Part shown: positions 34,880-42,598 of the stretch, one piece after another
Layout of the letters: each line of letters starts with the position of its first letter
Position numbering within the stretch: the stretch's first letter is position 1
Assembly: GCA_902362775.1 (NCBI GenBank)
Contig: CABIXV010000005.1
Location: 158,079 to 222,078, forward strand
Length of the DNA stretch: 64,000 nt
Origin: Clostridiales bacterium
GTDB taxonomy: Bacteria > Bacillota > Clostridia > Oscillospirales > Oscillospiraceae
Direction of reading: 5' to 3'
Notes under the pieces: generated by a model
Seen by the model: the letters and a program-made list of their open reading frames with translations, nothing else
Told to the model about the DNA's origin: nothing
The model's database searches: none
Position numbers and translations under genes: made by a program

Positions 34880-35527
34880 CTATTCCGGCAGCATCGCGCT
34901 GCTTAGGATATAGAACTCCTCTTGGCAGGGCAGCTCCTTTTTCTCCAGGGGCTCCAGGGTGTCGTCATAGGCCAGGGCCTCCTCCTCGCTAAACTCAAAG
35001 ACGGGACTCTGGCGGTACACCCACTTCCTGCCGTCCAGGGAGCCGGGGACCAGCTCCTTAACCAGCATGGCCGCCGGGAAGGAGCCGTTCTCCAGGCAGA
35101 CGTTGTACCTCTTGCAGCTCTTAAAGCCCCGGCTCACATAGTTGCCCGGTGCGCCGAAGATTACAATGGTGTCGTAGCCCATCTCCACCGCCTTTTGGAA
35201 GGATGCCTCCATCAGCCTCTTTCCGTACCCCATGCGCTGATACTCCGGCAAAACGCATACCGGACCAAAGGTGAGGATCTCCCGCTCCTCCCCACGCTCA
35301 TCCACCAAGTGGGCTCTGGTGTACATGATCGCTCCGATGACCTGTCCCTCCAGCTCCAGCACCAGGTCCAGCTCCTGAATAAAGTCCGGGTGGGAGCGCA
35401 TGATGTGGACTAGGTAGTGCTCCGCGGCTCCGGGAATATACAAGTTATAAAAGGCCCGCCTGACGATCTCCTCTACCCTGGGCCGGTCGTCCTCTGTTTC
35501 CCTCCGGATAATAATGTCTTTTCTCAT
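34880..35527 (-). CDS. GNAT family N-acetyltransferase
   Basis: A 215-residue acetyltransferase. It starts IIIRRETEDDRPRVEEIVRRAFYN and has the acetyl-CoA loop LPEYQRMGYGKRLMEASFQKA near residue 95 (the Q/RxxGxG/A motif), followed by VIFGAPGNYVSRGF. The YRV-like group it resembles (COG3153) has varied small-molecule substrates. The substrate is not readable. It is separated from miaB by a terminator and a repeat-like region. Confidence 0.9.
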   Translation of the reverse strand: MRKDIIIRRETEDDRPRVEEIVRRAFYNLYIPGAAEHYLVHIMRSHPDFIQELDLVLELEGQVIGAIMYTRAHLVDERGEEREILTFGPVCVLPEYQRMGYGKRLMEASFQKAVEMGYDTIVIFGAPGNYVSRGFKSCKRYNVCLENGSFPAAMLVKELVPGSLDGRKWVYRQSPVFEFSEEEALAYDDTLEPLEKKELPCQEEFYILSSAMLPE

Positions 35528-35783
35528 AGATGTTCCTCCGATCCTGCGGGCCGCCGGCCGGCCGTGCCCGTATTGTTTAGTTTACCACGCTTTCTTCCCC
35601 CGTACAACAGAGGTCCGCTTCCTTTTTCTCCATAGGGATGTCCCGGTGAGATCCATTATCCCTTTTTCCTTTTGAACGGATGGAGTCTAACTCCGTCGAT
35701 TTTACCAAGCATTGATACAAACAAAACAATGTGATAAATTAAACCAAAAGGACAGATTGGAATATTTTAAGGGGGCATCTCCA

Positions 35784-36239
35784 ATGAGTGTATGTACATT
35801 TATCGCTTCAGACTATCCTTTGACTGAAATAGAACCTTCACAGGATTACCCATTGGATATACATATTGATGATGGCACAGTACATGATGACGGCGCGGAT
35901 GATAACTATTGCCTGTACACCTTTACAGATGTTGAGGACTATACCGAAAAGAGAAACGCTGTCTATCTGGAATGGAATTATACCGATGGCAGAGCCAAGC
36001 AAATAATTGCATATATAAAAAACGCGCTGCAAAATACTGATTCTATAGAGCTCTGGCATGTGTGGCTGATGGACTGCTATGAATTTGAGGACAGCCCTGT
36101 AGTTCACAGAAGAACAATATCCATTTCTGATCTTACCACAAAACATATCAAGGACATTGATAGTGCAGATATTTGGAATACCCCGGATAAAATGCATCCA
36201 AATAGGCCTTCCTTTTATTGCATGGAAATAAAGCGATAA
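35784..36239 (+). CDS. Hypothetical protein, AT-rich orphan gene
   Basis: A 151-residue acidic soluble protein with no motif I recognise. It starts MSVCTFIASDYPL and contains LEWNYTDGRAKQII near residue 75 and ELWHVWLMDCYEFED near 100. AAGGGGG lies eight bases before the ATG. Base composition is visibly AT-rich (codons such as ATA, AAA, AAT) against GC-rich neighbours, and it stands alone between a - strand GNAT gene and the + strand cell-wall operon. This suggests recent acquisition. Confidence 0.75.
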   Translation: MSVCTFIASDYPLTEIEPSQDYPLDIHIDDGTVHDDGADDNYCLYTFTDVEDYTEKRNAVYLEWNYTDGRAKQIIAYIKNALQNTDSIELWHVWLMDCYEFEDSPVVHRRTISISDLTTKHIKDIDSADIWNTPDKMHPNRPSFYCMEIKR

Positions 36240-36368
36240 TAACAAGGAAATTCCGACTTATGTATCAGTTATCAACTGAGAATATGCCTCTCTTCGTCAT
36301 TTCGACGAACGAATTGTTAGGTAAGCCTAAATCGGTCCAAAGGGGAAAGGGGAGGCGCCATCTATCCG

Positions 36369-36397
36369 TTGCCTTTTATTTCAAATAGTGGTAAAAT
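36369..36397 (+). promoter_or_regulatory. Promoter of the Alr-like/Asl/RacD/MurE-NAGK operon
   Basis: TTGCCT, a 17-nt spacer and TAAAAT (36392-36397) lie 54 bp before the first ATG. No other promoter is evident before the terminator at 42.05 kb, so the four genes are probably one transcript. Confidence 0.65.
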
Positions 36398-36451
36398 GAA
36401 GCGTTAATATGGGTAAGATATATCCTGGAGAGATAGAGGGGAGCCATCCAT

Positions 36452-37519
36452 ATGCGTAAATTAGTCATCGAAAAGTCGGCGGTCAAAAACAACCTGGCGG
36501 TGATCAAGGAGCGGGCCGCCGGGGCGGTGATCTATGGCGTGCTGTCTGGGGACGGAGGGGGCGCCGGCATCGCGGCCCTGGCCCAGCTTCTCCGGGACGA
36601 GGGTATCGGCCACTTTGCGGTGTCTGAAGTGTCCGAGGCCCAGGCGCTGCGCGAGGCCGGCTTTGTGGACGAGGAAATCCTGATGCTCCGTTCCACCACT
36701 GACCGGGAGGAGCTGGAGCGGCTGGTGGACCTAAACGCGGTGTGCACCATCTCTTCGGTGGACACCGGGATGGCTCTGAACGCGCTGGCGGAGAACCGCT
36801 CCACCGTGGTGGAGGCCCACATTCAGGTGGACACCGGGATGGGCTTTGGAGGCTTTCTGGTGGGGGAGCCGGAGAAGATCCTGCTGGCCTATCGCTCTCT
36901 CCCCAATGTGGCTCTATCTGGCATCTATACTCAGCTCCACGCCGCCCAGCCCAACGACCCGGAGGCCAAGCAGCAGCTGGAGCAGTTCCACCAGGTGCTG
37001 GACACGATCCATGCCGCCGGCTTTGAGACCGGAGTGGTCCATGCCGCCGGCTCCTTCTCTCTGCTCCACGACGACAGCGCCCGGCTGGACGGCGTGCGGG
37101 CCGGCTCCGCTATTTTGGGGCGGTGCCGACGGACCCGGGACGACGGATTGCGAACCGTTGGCTATGGGGAAGCCCCTCTGGCCGAGGTCCGCTGGCTGCC
37201 CAGGGGCCACACCATCGGGGCGGACAAGCCCCTTGTGCTGAAAAAGCCTACCCGAGTGGCCGTCCTACCCGTGGGCTATCAGAACGGCTTTGGCGTGGAG
37301 CGCCCCCGGCAGTCCGGCCTGACCGCCCTGCTGGCCCAGTGGCGCCGGAGCCGGAGACGCACCGTCCGCGTCGGAGAGCAGCGCGCCCGGGTGCTGGGCC
37401 CCGTGGGCGCCAGCGAGACTATTCTGGATGTAACCAACATGAAATGCGCCTATGGGGATTTGGCGGTCTTTGAGATGGACCCTCTGTTTGCCAGGGGCTT
37501 TGTCATTGAGTACCGCTGA
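36452..37519 (+). CDS. Alanine racemase-like protein lacking the PLP lysine
   Basis: A 355-residue fold-type III protein aligned end to end with alanine racemase: N-terminal barrel, then a C-terminal beta domain (PVGYQNGFGV near residue 275). Where active Alr has the PLP-binding AVVKANAYGHG, this protein has GVLSGDGGGAG, so the lysine is Ser32 and the following Tyr is Gly. The C-terminal RVCMDQ region is also changed (VLGPVGASE). It is therefore probably not a normal racemase; it may bind a ligand or a partner enzyme, or be decaying. GAGGGGAG lies eight bases before the ATG. First gene of the operon with D-Asp ligase-like, aspartate racemase and MurE-NAGK genes. Confidence 0.82.
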   Translation: MRKLVIEKSAVKNNLAVIKERAAGAVIYGVLSGDGGGAGIAALAQLLRDEGIGHFAVSEVSEAQALREAGFVDEEILMLRSTTDREELERLVDLNAVCTISSVDTGMALNALAENRSTVVEAHIQVDTGMGFGGFLVGEPEKILLAYRSLPNVALSGIYTQLHAAQPNDPEAKQQLEQFHQVLDTIHAAGFETGVVHAAGSFSLLHDDSARLDGVRAGSAILGRCRRTRDDGLRTVGYGEAPLAEVRWLPRGHTIGADKPLVLKKPTRVAVLPVGYQNGFGVERPRQSGLTALLAQWRRSRRRTVRVGEQRARVLGPVGASETILDVTNMKCAYGDLAVFEMDPLFARGFVIEYR

Positions 37520-37579
37520 CCTGCCTTTTGGCACGCCCCCTCTTTACCCTTTACTCTTGAGAAAAAGGAGTCCTATCAA

Positions 37580-38800
37580 GTGTCCGATCCTTTACAATTT
37601 CAGCCCCTCCTCTTTGGCGGGGACATCAACGTGTACTCCGTGGCCAGGGCCTTTCATGAGGCCTATGGGGTAAGGAGCGTGGCCTATGGCAAATATCCCT
37701 CCTTCCCCTGCCACGGCTCCGCCATCCTCGACTACCGGGTGTGCCCCGACAACGAGAGCGAGGCGGCCTTCCGCCGGAACACAGAGGCGGTAGCCAGGGA
37801 GTTTCCGGACAAAAAAGTCCTCCTGCTGGGCTGCGGGGACAGCTATGTCCAGCTGGCCGCCCACTGTAAGGACAGCCTGCCGGCCAACGTCATCGCCCCC
37901 TACATTGACGGAGACCTGCTGGACACCCTCATCAACAAGGAAAAGTTTTACGCCCTGTGCGACCAGCATGGCATCGATCACCCGGCCACCTTTATCTACG
38001 ACAAGTCCATGGGCCACGACTTTCAGCTCCCCTGGGGTCCGCCCTACATTGCCAAGCCCGCTGACAGCGTGGCCTACTGGGCCTGTGGGGACCACTCCTT
38101 GGCCAAGGTCTACATCTGTCAGAGCTGGGAGGAGCTGCTGGCCGCTCTGGACCATGTATACGCCGCCGGCTACCAGGACCACATGGTCCTTCAGGAGTTC
38201 ATCCCCGGAGATGACAGCTATATGCGGGTGCTGACCAGCTACTCCGACCGGAACGGCCGGGTGACCACCATGTGCCTGGGCCATGTGCTGCTGGAGGAAC
38301 ACTCCCCCCACGGCATCGGAAACCACGCCGTCATCCTGACTGAGTGCGACGAGGCCCTAGAGCTGAAAATCAAAACTCTCCTGGAGGCCCTTCACTTCAC
38401 CGGCTTCTCCAACTTTGACATCAAGTACGACAGCCGGGACGGGAAGTACAAGGCCTTTGAGATCAACTGCCGCCAGGGGCGGAGCAACTACTACGTCACC
38501 GGGGCGGGCCACAACATCGCCAAGATGGTCGTCCAGGACCGTGTGGAGGGGAAGGACCTGCCCTTTGAGATGACCCGCAACCGCTCCCTGTGGCGCATGG
38601 TTCCCCGGAAGGTGGCCTTCAAATTCACCCCAAAGCAGTACCACCAGGAGATGCGGGCCCTCATGAAAGCCGGGGCGGACAGCCACTCCCTGGTTTACGA
38701 CAAGGATGGCTCTCTCAAGCGGCGGCTCCGGGTGATGAAAAACCACCTGGGGAATATCAAGCGGTTCGACCAGTATAACAAGATACCCGCGGAGGATTGA
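37580..38800 (+). CDS. D-aspartate ligase-like ATP-grasp enzyme
   Basis: A 406-residue ATP-grasp carboxylate-amine ligase. The N-terminal GGDINVYSVARAFHEAYG and YGKYPSFPCHGSAI resemble the Asl family (D-aspartate ligase of Enterococcus). The ATP-grasp core follows: YIAKPADSVAYW near residue 150, VLQEFIPGDDSYMR near 205, and the metal-binding FSNFDIKYD...FEINCRQGRSNYY near 300. Asl joins beta-activated D-Asp to the Lys side chain of the muropeptide. The GTG start follows AAAGGAG. The adjacent aspartate racemase would supply D-Asp. Specificity is inferred from similarity and context. Confidence 0.85.
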   Translation: MSDPLQFQPLLFGGDINVYSVARAFHEAYGVRSVAYGKYPSFPCHGSAILDYRVCPDNESEAAFRRNTEAVAREFPDKKVLLLGCGDSYVQLAAHCKDSLPANVIAPYIDGDLLDTLINKEKFYALCDQHGIDHPATFIYDKSMGHDFQLPWGPPYIAKPADSVAYWACGDHSLAKVYICQSWEELLAALDHVYAAGYQDHMVLQEFIPGDDSYMRVLTSYSDRNGRVTTMCLGHVLLEEHSPHGIGNHAVILTECDEALELKIKTLLEALHFTGFSNFDIKYDSRDGKYKAFEINCRQGRSNYYVTGAGHNIAKMVVQDRVEGKDLPFEMTRNRSLWRMVPRKVAFKFTPKQYHQEMRALMKAGADSHSLVYDKDGSLKRRLRVMKNHLGNIKRFDQYNKIPAED

Positions 38801-38859
38801 CCGGCACAGGACCTGCGGCTCCTCTTTTTTGCTGTTCTTCTTCCCACCATGGTGATTTT

Positions 38860-39576
38860 ATGGAATATCGTTTAGGCGTTCTGGGGGGAATGGGCCCCCA
38901 GGCAACCAATACCTTTTATCAATTTGTCATCGACCGGACGGAGGCCTCCTGTGACCAGGAGCACGTCAACGCCCTGATCCTCTCGGACAGCCAGATGCCC
39001 GACCGCACCGAGGCTATTTTAGGCAGCGAGGGGGAACGGGAGGCTGTTTTTCAACGGCTGTTGGCCGACGCGCGCCTGCTGGAGGGAGCGGGCTGTACCG
39101 TCATCGCCGTCCCCTGCAACACCTCGCACTTCTTTTTGGACAGGGTGCAGGAGCAGGTAGGGGTGCCCATCCTCCACATGATACGGGAAACCGCCCGTCT
39201 GCTGGCCTCCCAGGGGTTGAAGCGCCCTGGCATTCTCGCTACGGATGGTACAATTCAGTCCGGATTATACCAAAAGGAATTTGAGGCTGTGGGGATTCAG
39301 GCGACAGTACCCACGCCGCCGGCCCAGAAGTTGGTCATGTCCCTGATCTACGACGATGTGAAGTCCGGTCGGGACGGGGACCCCCAGAAGTTCGCCGCCA
39401 TCCACCGGGACCTGGAGGAACAGGGCTGCGACTGCGGCGTGCTGGCCTGCACCGAGCTGTCCGTCTTTGCCGACAGGCACCACCTGCCTCCCTTCTACAC
39501 AGACGCCATGGCCGTCCTGGCCGAGCGGTCGGTCCAGGCCTGCCGCAAGCCCCTGCGGCACATCTTCATCAAATAG
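38860..39576 (+). CDS. Aspartate/glutamate racemase family protein
   Basis: A 238-residue cofactor-independent racemase. The N-terminus is YRLGVLGGMGPQATNTFYQ. The two catalytic cysteines are in AVPCNTSHFF near residue 85 and GVLACTELS near 195. This is the RacD/YgeA aspartate racemase pattern. It probably makes D-Asp for the ligase encoded just upstream; racD and asl are neighbours in Enterococcus faecium. GGTGA precedes the ATG at 38860. Confidence 0.92.
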   Translation: MEYRLGVLGGMGPQATNTFYQFVIDRTEASCDQEHVNALILSDSQMPDRTEAILGSEGEREAVFQRLLADARLLEGAGCTVIAVPCNTSHFFLDRVQEQVGVPILHMIRETARLLASQGLKRPGILATDGTIQSGLYQKEFEAVGIQATVPTPPAQKLVMSLIYDDVKSGRDGDPQKFAAIHRDLEEQGCDCGVLACTELSVFADRHHLPPFYTDAMAVLAERSVQACRKPLRHIFIK

Positions 39577-39684
39577 CGTGAAGCATAGAGATTTTGTGTC
39601 CGGCCCTGCCGGACGCCTTAAAATCGGTTTGCCTGGGACAAACACAATATCTTCCCTCTCAACCCTGAAATCGAGGTGTTCATC

Positions 39685-42048
39685 ATGGCGCACATTCTGA
39701 AGGACTACATCGCCCTGCTGGATCGCTCCGGCCTCTTAGCCGCCCCCATTCCCAGGGAAATAGACCAGACCGCCCCGGTGGCTCTGGTGTCTTACGACTC
39801 CCGAGAGGTGGTCCCCGGTACCCTGTTTCTTTGCAAGGGAGCCCACTTTAAGCCGGAATTTCTGGAAATGGCCCAGGAGAGAGGGGCGCTGGCCTATGTG
39901 AGCCAGGTCCCCTATCCCCAGTCTGGCCTGCCCTGCCTTCAGGTCCATGATATGCGCTCGGCCATCGCTCCCCTGGCTGACCTGTTCTACGGCCACCCCT
40001 CCGGAAAGCTGAAGGTCATCGGCCTGACGGGCACCAAGGGGAAGTCCTCTACCGCCTACTATTTGAAATATATCCTGGATGAGTATATGGCCGAGCGGGA
40101 GAAGCCGGAGAGCGGCATCATCTCCTCCATTGACACCTATGACGGGGTGGAGCGGTTCGAGTCCCACCTCACCACACCCGAACCGCTGGAGCTCCAACGC
40201 CACTTTGCCCACGGGGTGGAAGCGGGGATGGAGTATCTCACCATGGAGGTATCCAGCCAGGCCCTGAAATATCACCGGACTCTGTGTACCGAGTTCGCCG
40301 CCGCCTGCTTTCTCAACATCGGCCTTGACCACATCTCACCCATTGAGCACCCGGACTTTGAGGACTACTTCTCCTCCAAGCTGAAAATTTTTTCCCAGGG
40401 GGCTGTCAACTGCGTCAACCTGGACTGCGACTACGCCGACCGGGTGCTAGAGGCGGCCCGGGCGGCGGGCAGGCCCTTGTTCACCTTTTCTCAGAAGGAT
40501 CAGGAGGCGGATGTCTACGCCTCCCAGGTCCGCAAGCGGGGGAACGACATTCTGTTCCGGGTCCGCACCAGGCGCTATCTGCGGGAATTTCGGCTGACCA
40601 TGCCCGGCCTGTTCAACGTGGAGAACGCGCTGGCCGCCATCGCCGTGTGCGAGGCGCTGAACATCCCGGAGCGGTGTGTCTATGTGGGGCTGATGAAGGC
40701 CCGGGTCCCCGGCCGGATGGAGATTTACTCTAATGCTGATGAAACGGTCACCGCCATCGTAGACTATGCCCACAACCGAATGAGCTTCGAAACGCTGTTC
40801 CGCTCTGTCCAGGCGGAATATCCCGGCCGGCGGATCGTCACCGTCTTTGGCTGTCCGGGGAAAAAGGCCCTGGACCGGCGGAAGGACCTGGGGGAGATTT
40901 CGGGCAAATACTCCAATCTGGTGGTCCTCACCGAGGAGGACAGCGGAGAGGAGGACACCCTGGACATCTGCCGGGAGATCGCCTCCTATGTGGCCGGACA
41001 GAACTGCGAGTGGTCCATTGAGCCCAACCGGGGGGAGGCTATCCGCCAGGCTGTCCTGGGCTGTCATGTCCCCTCCGTCCTGCTCATCACTGGAAAGGGG
41101 GCGGAGACCCGCCAGAAGCGGGGGAATGAGTATGTGGACACCCCCTCTGACGTGGATTATGTCCAGGCTTTCCTGCGGGAGTACGATGTCCAGCATGGTC
41201 TGGACGGCATGGAAAAGGTACGCAATCTGCTGTCCATCCTGCCCATTCTGAATCGGCATGAGGGGAAGACCGTAGTGGTCAAGTACGGTGGCTCCGCCAT
41301 CGGGGCGGAGGCCGCCCTGGACACCACCCTCCAAGATGTGGCCGCCCTTCGGATGGTGGGTATGCGGGTGGTGCTGGTCCACGGGGGCGGAAAGCACATT
41401 ACTGCCCTGCTGGACAAGCTGCAGGTGCCCACCCGCTTTGAGAACGGCTACCGGGTCACTGACGAGGCCGCCCTGGAGGCGGCGGAGATGGCCCTGTCCG
41501 CCCAGGTGAACAAGGCCATCGTCCGGGACCTGGCCCGGTTAGAGGTCTCCGGTGTGGGCATTTCGGGCAAGGACGGCGGGCTCATCACCGCCGTGGTCAA
41601 GGACCCGGCTCTGGGGCGGGTGGGAAGCATCACCCGTGTAGACCCCAGAGTGCTGACCACCCTGCTGGATGGGGATTTTGTGCCCGTGGTCTCTCCCATC
41701 GCCCTGGGAGAAGACGGCGACGGCCTGAACTGCAACGCTGACGACGCCGCCCGGGCGGTGGCCGAGGCTCTGGGGGCGGAGAGCCTGGTTTTTCTCACCG
41801 ACGTGGGGGGCATCCTGATCGACAGCCACAACAGCAAGACCGCCGTGGACCACATGGACGTCAAGCGGGCGGAGGAGCTCATCGACACGGGCCTCATCGC
41901 CGGGGGCATGGTGCCCAAGGTGCGGGGCTGCGTCCACGCCATTCGGGCCGGAGTGGGCCAGGTGTCCATTTTGGACGGCCGGGTGGAGCACTCCCTGCTG
42001 CTCCATATGCTGGGCCAGCGGGCCTCTGGAACGACGATCACAGGATAA
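39685..42048 (+). CDS. Fusion: MurE-type Mur ligase + acetylglutamate kinase domain
   Basis: A 787-residue two-enzyme polypeptide. Residues 1-500 are a full Mur ligase: N-terminal UDP-binding domain, P-loop GTKGKSS (116-122), TTPEPLEL, EVSSQAL (188-194), the DHISPIEHPDFEDYF stretch, VPGRMEI and C-terminal ITGKGAE. The specificity motif that is DNPR in mDAP-adding MurE is TEEDSGEED (416-424), closer in frame to Lys-type MurE. Residues 529-787 are a complete amino-acid kinase of the ArgB/NAGK type: KYGGSAIG (533-540), HGGGK (566-570), GISGKDGGL, NADDAARA, FLTDVGGIL and AGGMVPKV. No frameshift or stop separates them. GAGGTG precedes the ATG. The acceptor and kinase substrates are unknown. Confidence 0.93.
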   Translation: MAHILKDYIALLDRSGLLAAPIPREIDQTAPVALVSYDSREVVPGTLFLCKGAHFKPEFLEMAQERGALAYVSQVPYPQSGLPCLQVHDMRSAIAPLADLFYGHPSGKLKVIGLTGTKGKSSTAYYLKYILDEYMAEREKPESGIISSIDTYDGVERFESHLTTPEPLELQRHFAHGVEAGMEYLTMEVSSQALKYHRTLCTEFAAACFLNIGLDHISPIEHPDFEDYFSSKLKIFSQGAVNCVNLDCDYADRVLEAARAAGRPLFTFSQKDQEADVYASQVRKRGNDILFRVRTRRYLREFRLTMPGLFNVENALAAIAVCEALNIPERCVYVGLMKARVPGRMEIYSNADETVTAIVDYAHNRMSFETLFRSVQAEYPGRRIVTVFGCPGKKALDRRKDLGEISGKYSNLVVLTEEDSGEEDTLDICREIASYVAGQNCEWSIEPNRGEAIRQAVLGCHVPSVLLITGKGAETRQKRGNEYVDTPSDVDYVQAFLREYDVQHGLDGMEKVRNLLSILPILNRHEGKTVVVKYGGSAIGAEAALDTTLQDVAALRMVGMRVVLVHGGGKHITALLDKLQVPTRFENGYRVTDEAALEAAEMALSAQVNKAIVRDLARLEVSGVGISGKDGGLITAVVKDPALGRVGSITRVDPRVLTTLLDGDFVPVVSPIALGEDGDGLNCNADDAARAVAEALGAESLVFLTDVGGILIDSHNSKTAVDHMDVKRAEELIDTGLIAGGMVPKVRGCVHAIRAGVGQVSILDGRVEHSLLLHMLGQRASGTTITG

Positions 42049-42050
42049 AC

Positions 42051-42083
42051 AAAAAGGATGGCCTACTCGGCCATCCTTTTTTC
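42051..42083 (+). terminator. Terminator of the MurE-NAGK operon
   Basis: AAAAAGGATGGCC, loop TACTC, GGCCATCCTTTTTT: a strong stem with a T run just after the stop. Its far arm contains the stop region of the convergent RHH gene. Confidence 0.93.
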
Positions 42084-42233
42084 ATATTTTTTCAACAGGT
42101 CCTCCACAGCCTCGTCAATCAGGCGGGATTTGGGGACCCTTGTCTTTTTAGACAGCTTGTCAAAGGGCTCTACCAGCTCATTGGCAAGGGATGTAACAAA
42201 TCTTTTTCGGTTTACATACATAGGGTCTGCCAA
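42063..42233 (-). CDS. Ribbon-helix-helix domain protein
   Basis: A protein of about 56 residues: RKRFVTSLANELVEPFDKLSKKTRVPKSRLIDEAVEDLLKKYEK is a full RHH fold (beta strand and two helices). The start is uncertain: TTG at 42233 has AGGTGG eight bases before it, and an ATG at 42221 would give a shorter product. The stop lies within the terminator hairpin of the preceding operon. It is divergent from another RHH gene at 42367. Confidence 0.78.
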   Translation of the reverse strand: MADPMYVNRKRFVTSLANELVEPFDKLSKKTRVPKSRLIDEAVEDLLKKYEKRMAE

Positions 42234-42276
42234 AATGGTCACCACCTATACACCATATAGTCAGCTTATCGTGTAT

Positions 42277-42304
42277 ATTATACCAAAATTGCCATTCTAT
42301 TCAA
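42277..42304 (-). promoter_or_regulatory. Promoter of the - strand RHH gene
   Basis: On the - strand TTGAAT (42304-42299), a 16-nt spacer and TATAAT (42282-42277). It stands back to back with the + promoter at 42319. Confidence 0.65.
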
Positions 42305-42318
42305 CTAGTGTATATTTG

Positions 42319-42347
42319 TTGACTTAATATATACTATGTGCTATTAT
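42319..42347 (+). promoter_or_regulatory. Promoter and candidate operator of the + strand RHH gene
   Basis: TTGACT, a 17-nt spacer and TATTAT lead almost directly into AAAGGAGGTGG. AGTGTATAT ... ATATATACT (42307-42336) is an imperfect inverted repeat overlapping the -35 and spacer, a likely operator for RHH dimers (inference). Confidence 0.7.
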
Positions 42348-42366
42348 TAAAAAGGAGGTGGTACAT

Positions 42367-42519
42367 ATGACCGACGGGAACAAGACCGTGTCCGTCCGAA
42401 TGTCCCAGGAGCTCTACACCGCCCTGAAGGATCTGGCGGACCGGGACTGCCGCTCTGTCCCCAGCTACATCCGAAAGCTCCTGCGGGAACACATCCGCCG
42501 GCTTCCACCAGAGGAGTGA
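42367..42519 (+). CDS. Short ribbon-helix-helix protein
   Basis: A 50-residue protein: KTVSVRMSQELYTALKDLADRD followed by SVPSYIRKLLREHIRRL is an RHH fold. AAAGGAGGTGG precedes the ATG by about 6-7 bases, a very strong site. It shares a 133-bp promoter region with the divergent RHH gene at 42233. No toxin gene is next to either. Confidence 0.8.
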   Translation: MTDGNKTVSVRMSQELYTALKDLADRDCRSVPSYIRKLLREHIRRLPPEE

Positions 42520-42559
42520 AGGCGGGGCGCGGGGGAGAGGACTGCCCCATATTGCCGGC

Positions 42560-42598
42560 GGGGCCGCCCATGACAGCCATGGGCGGCCCCGCGCTCTT
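42560..42598 (+). terminator. Terminator after the + strand RHH gene
   Basis: GGGGCCGCCCATG and CATGGGCGGCCCC form a 13-bp stem followed by GCGCTCTTTAATT. It abuts the stop of the - strand glycosyltransferase. Confidence 0.75.
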
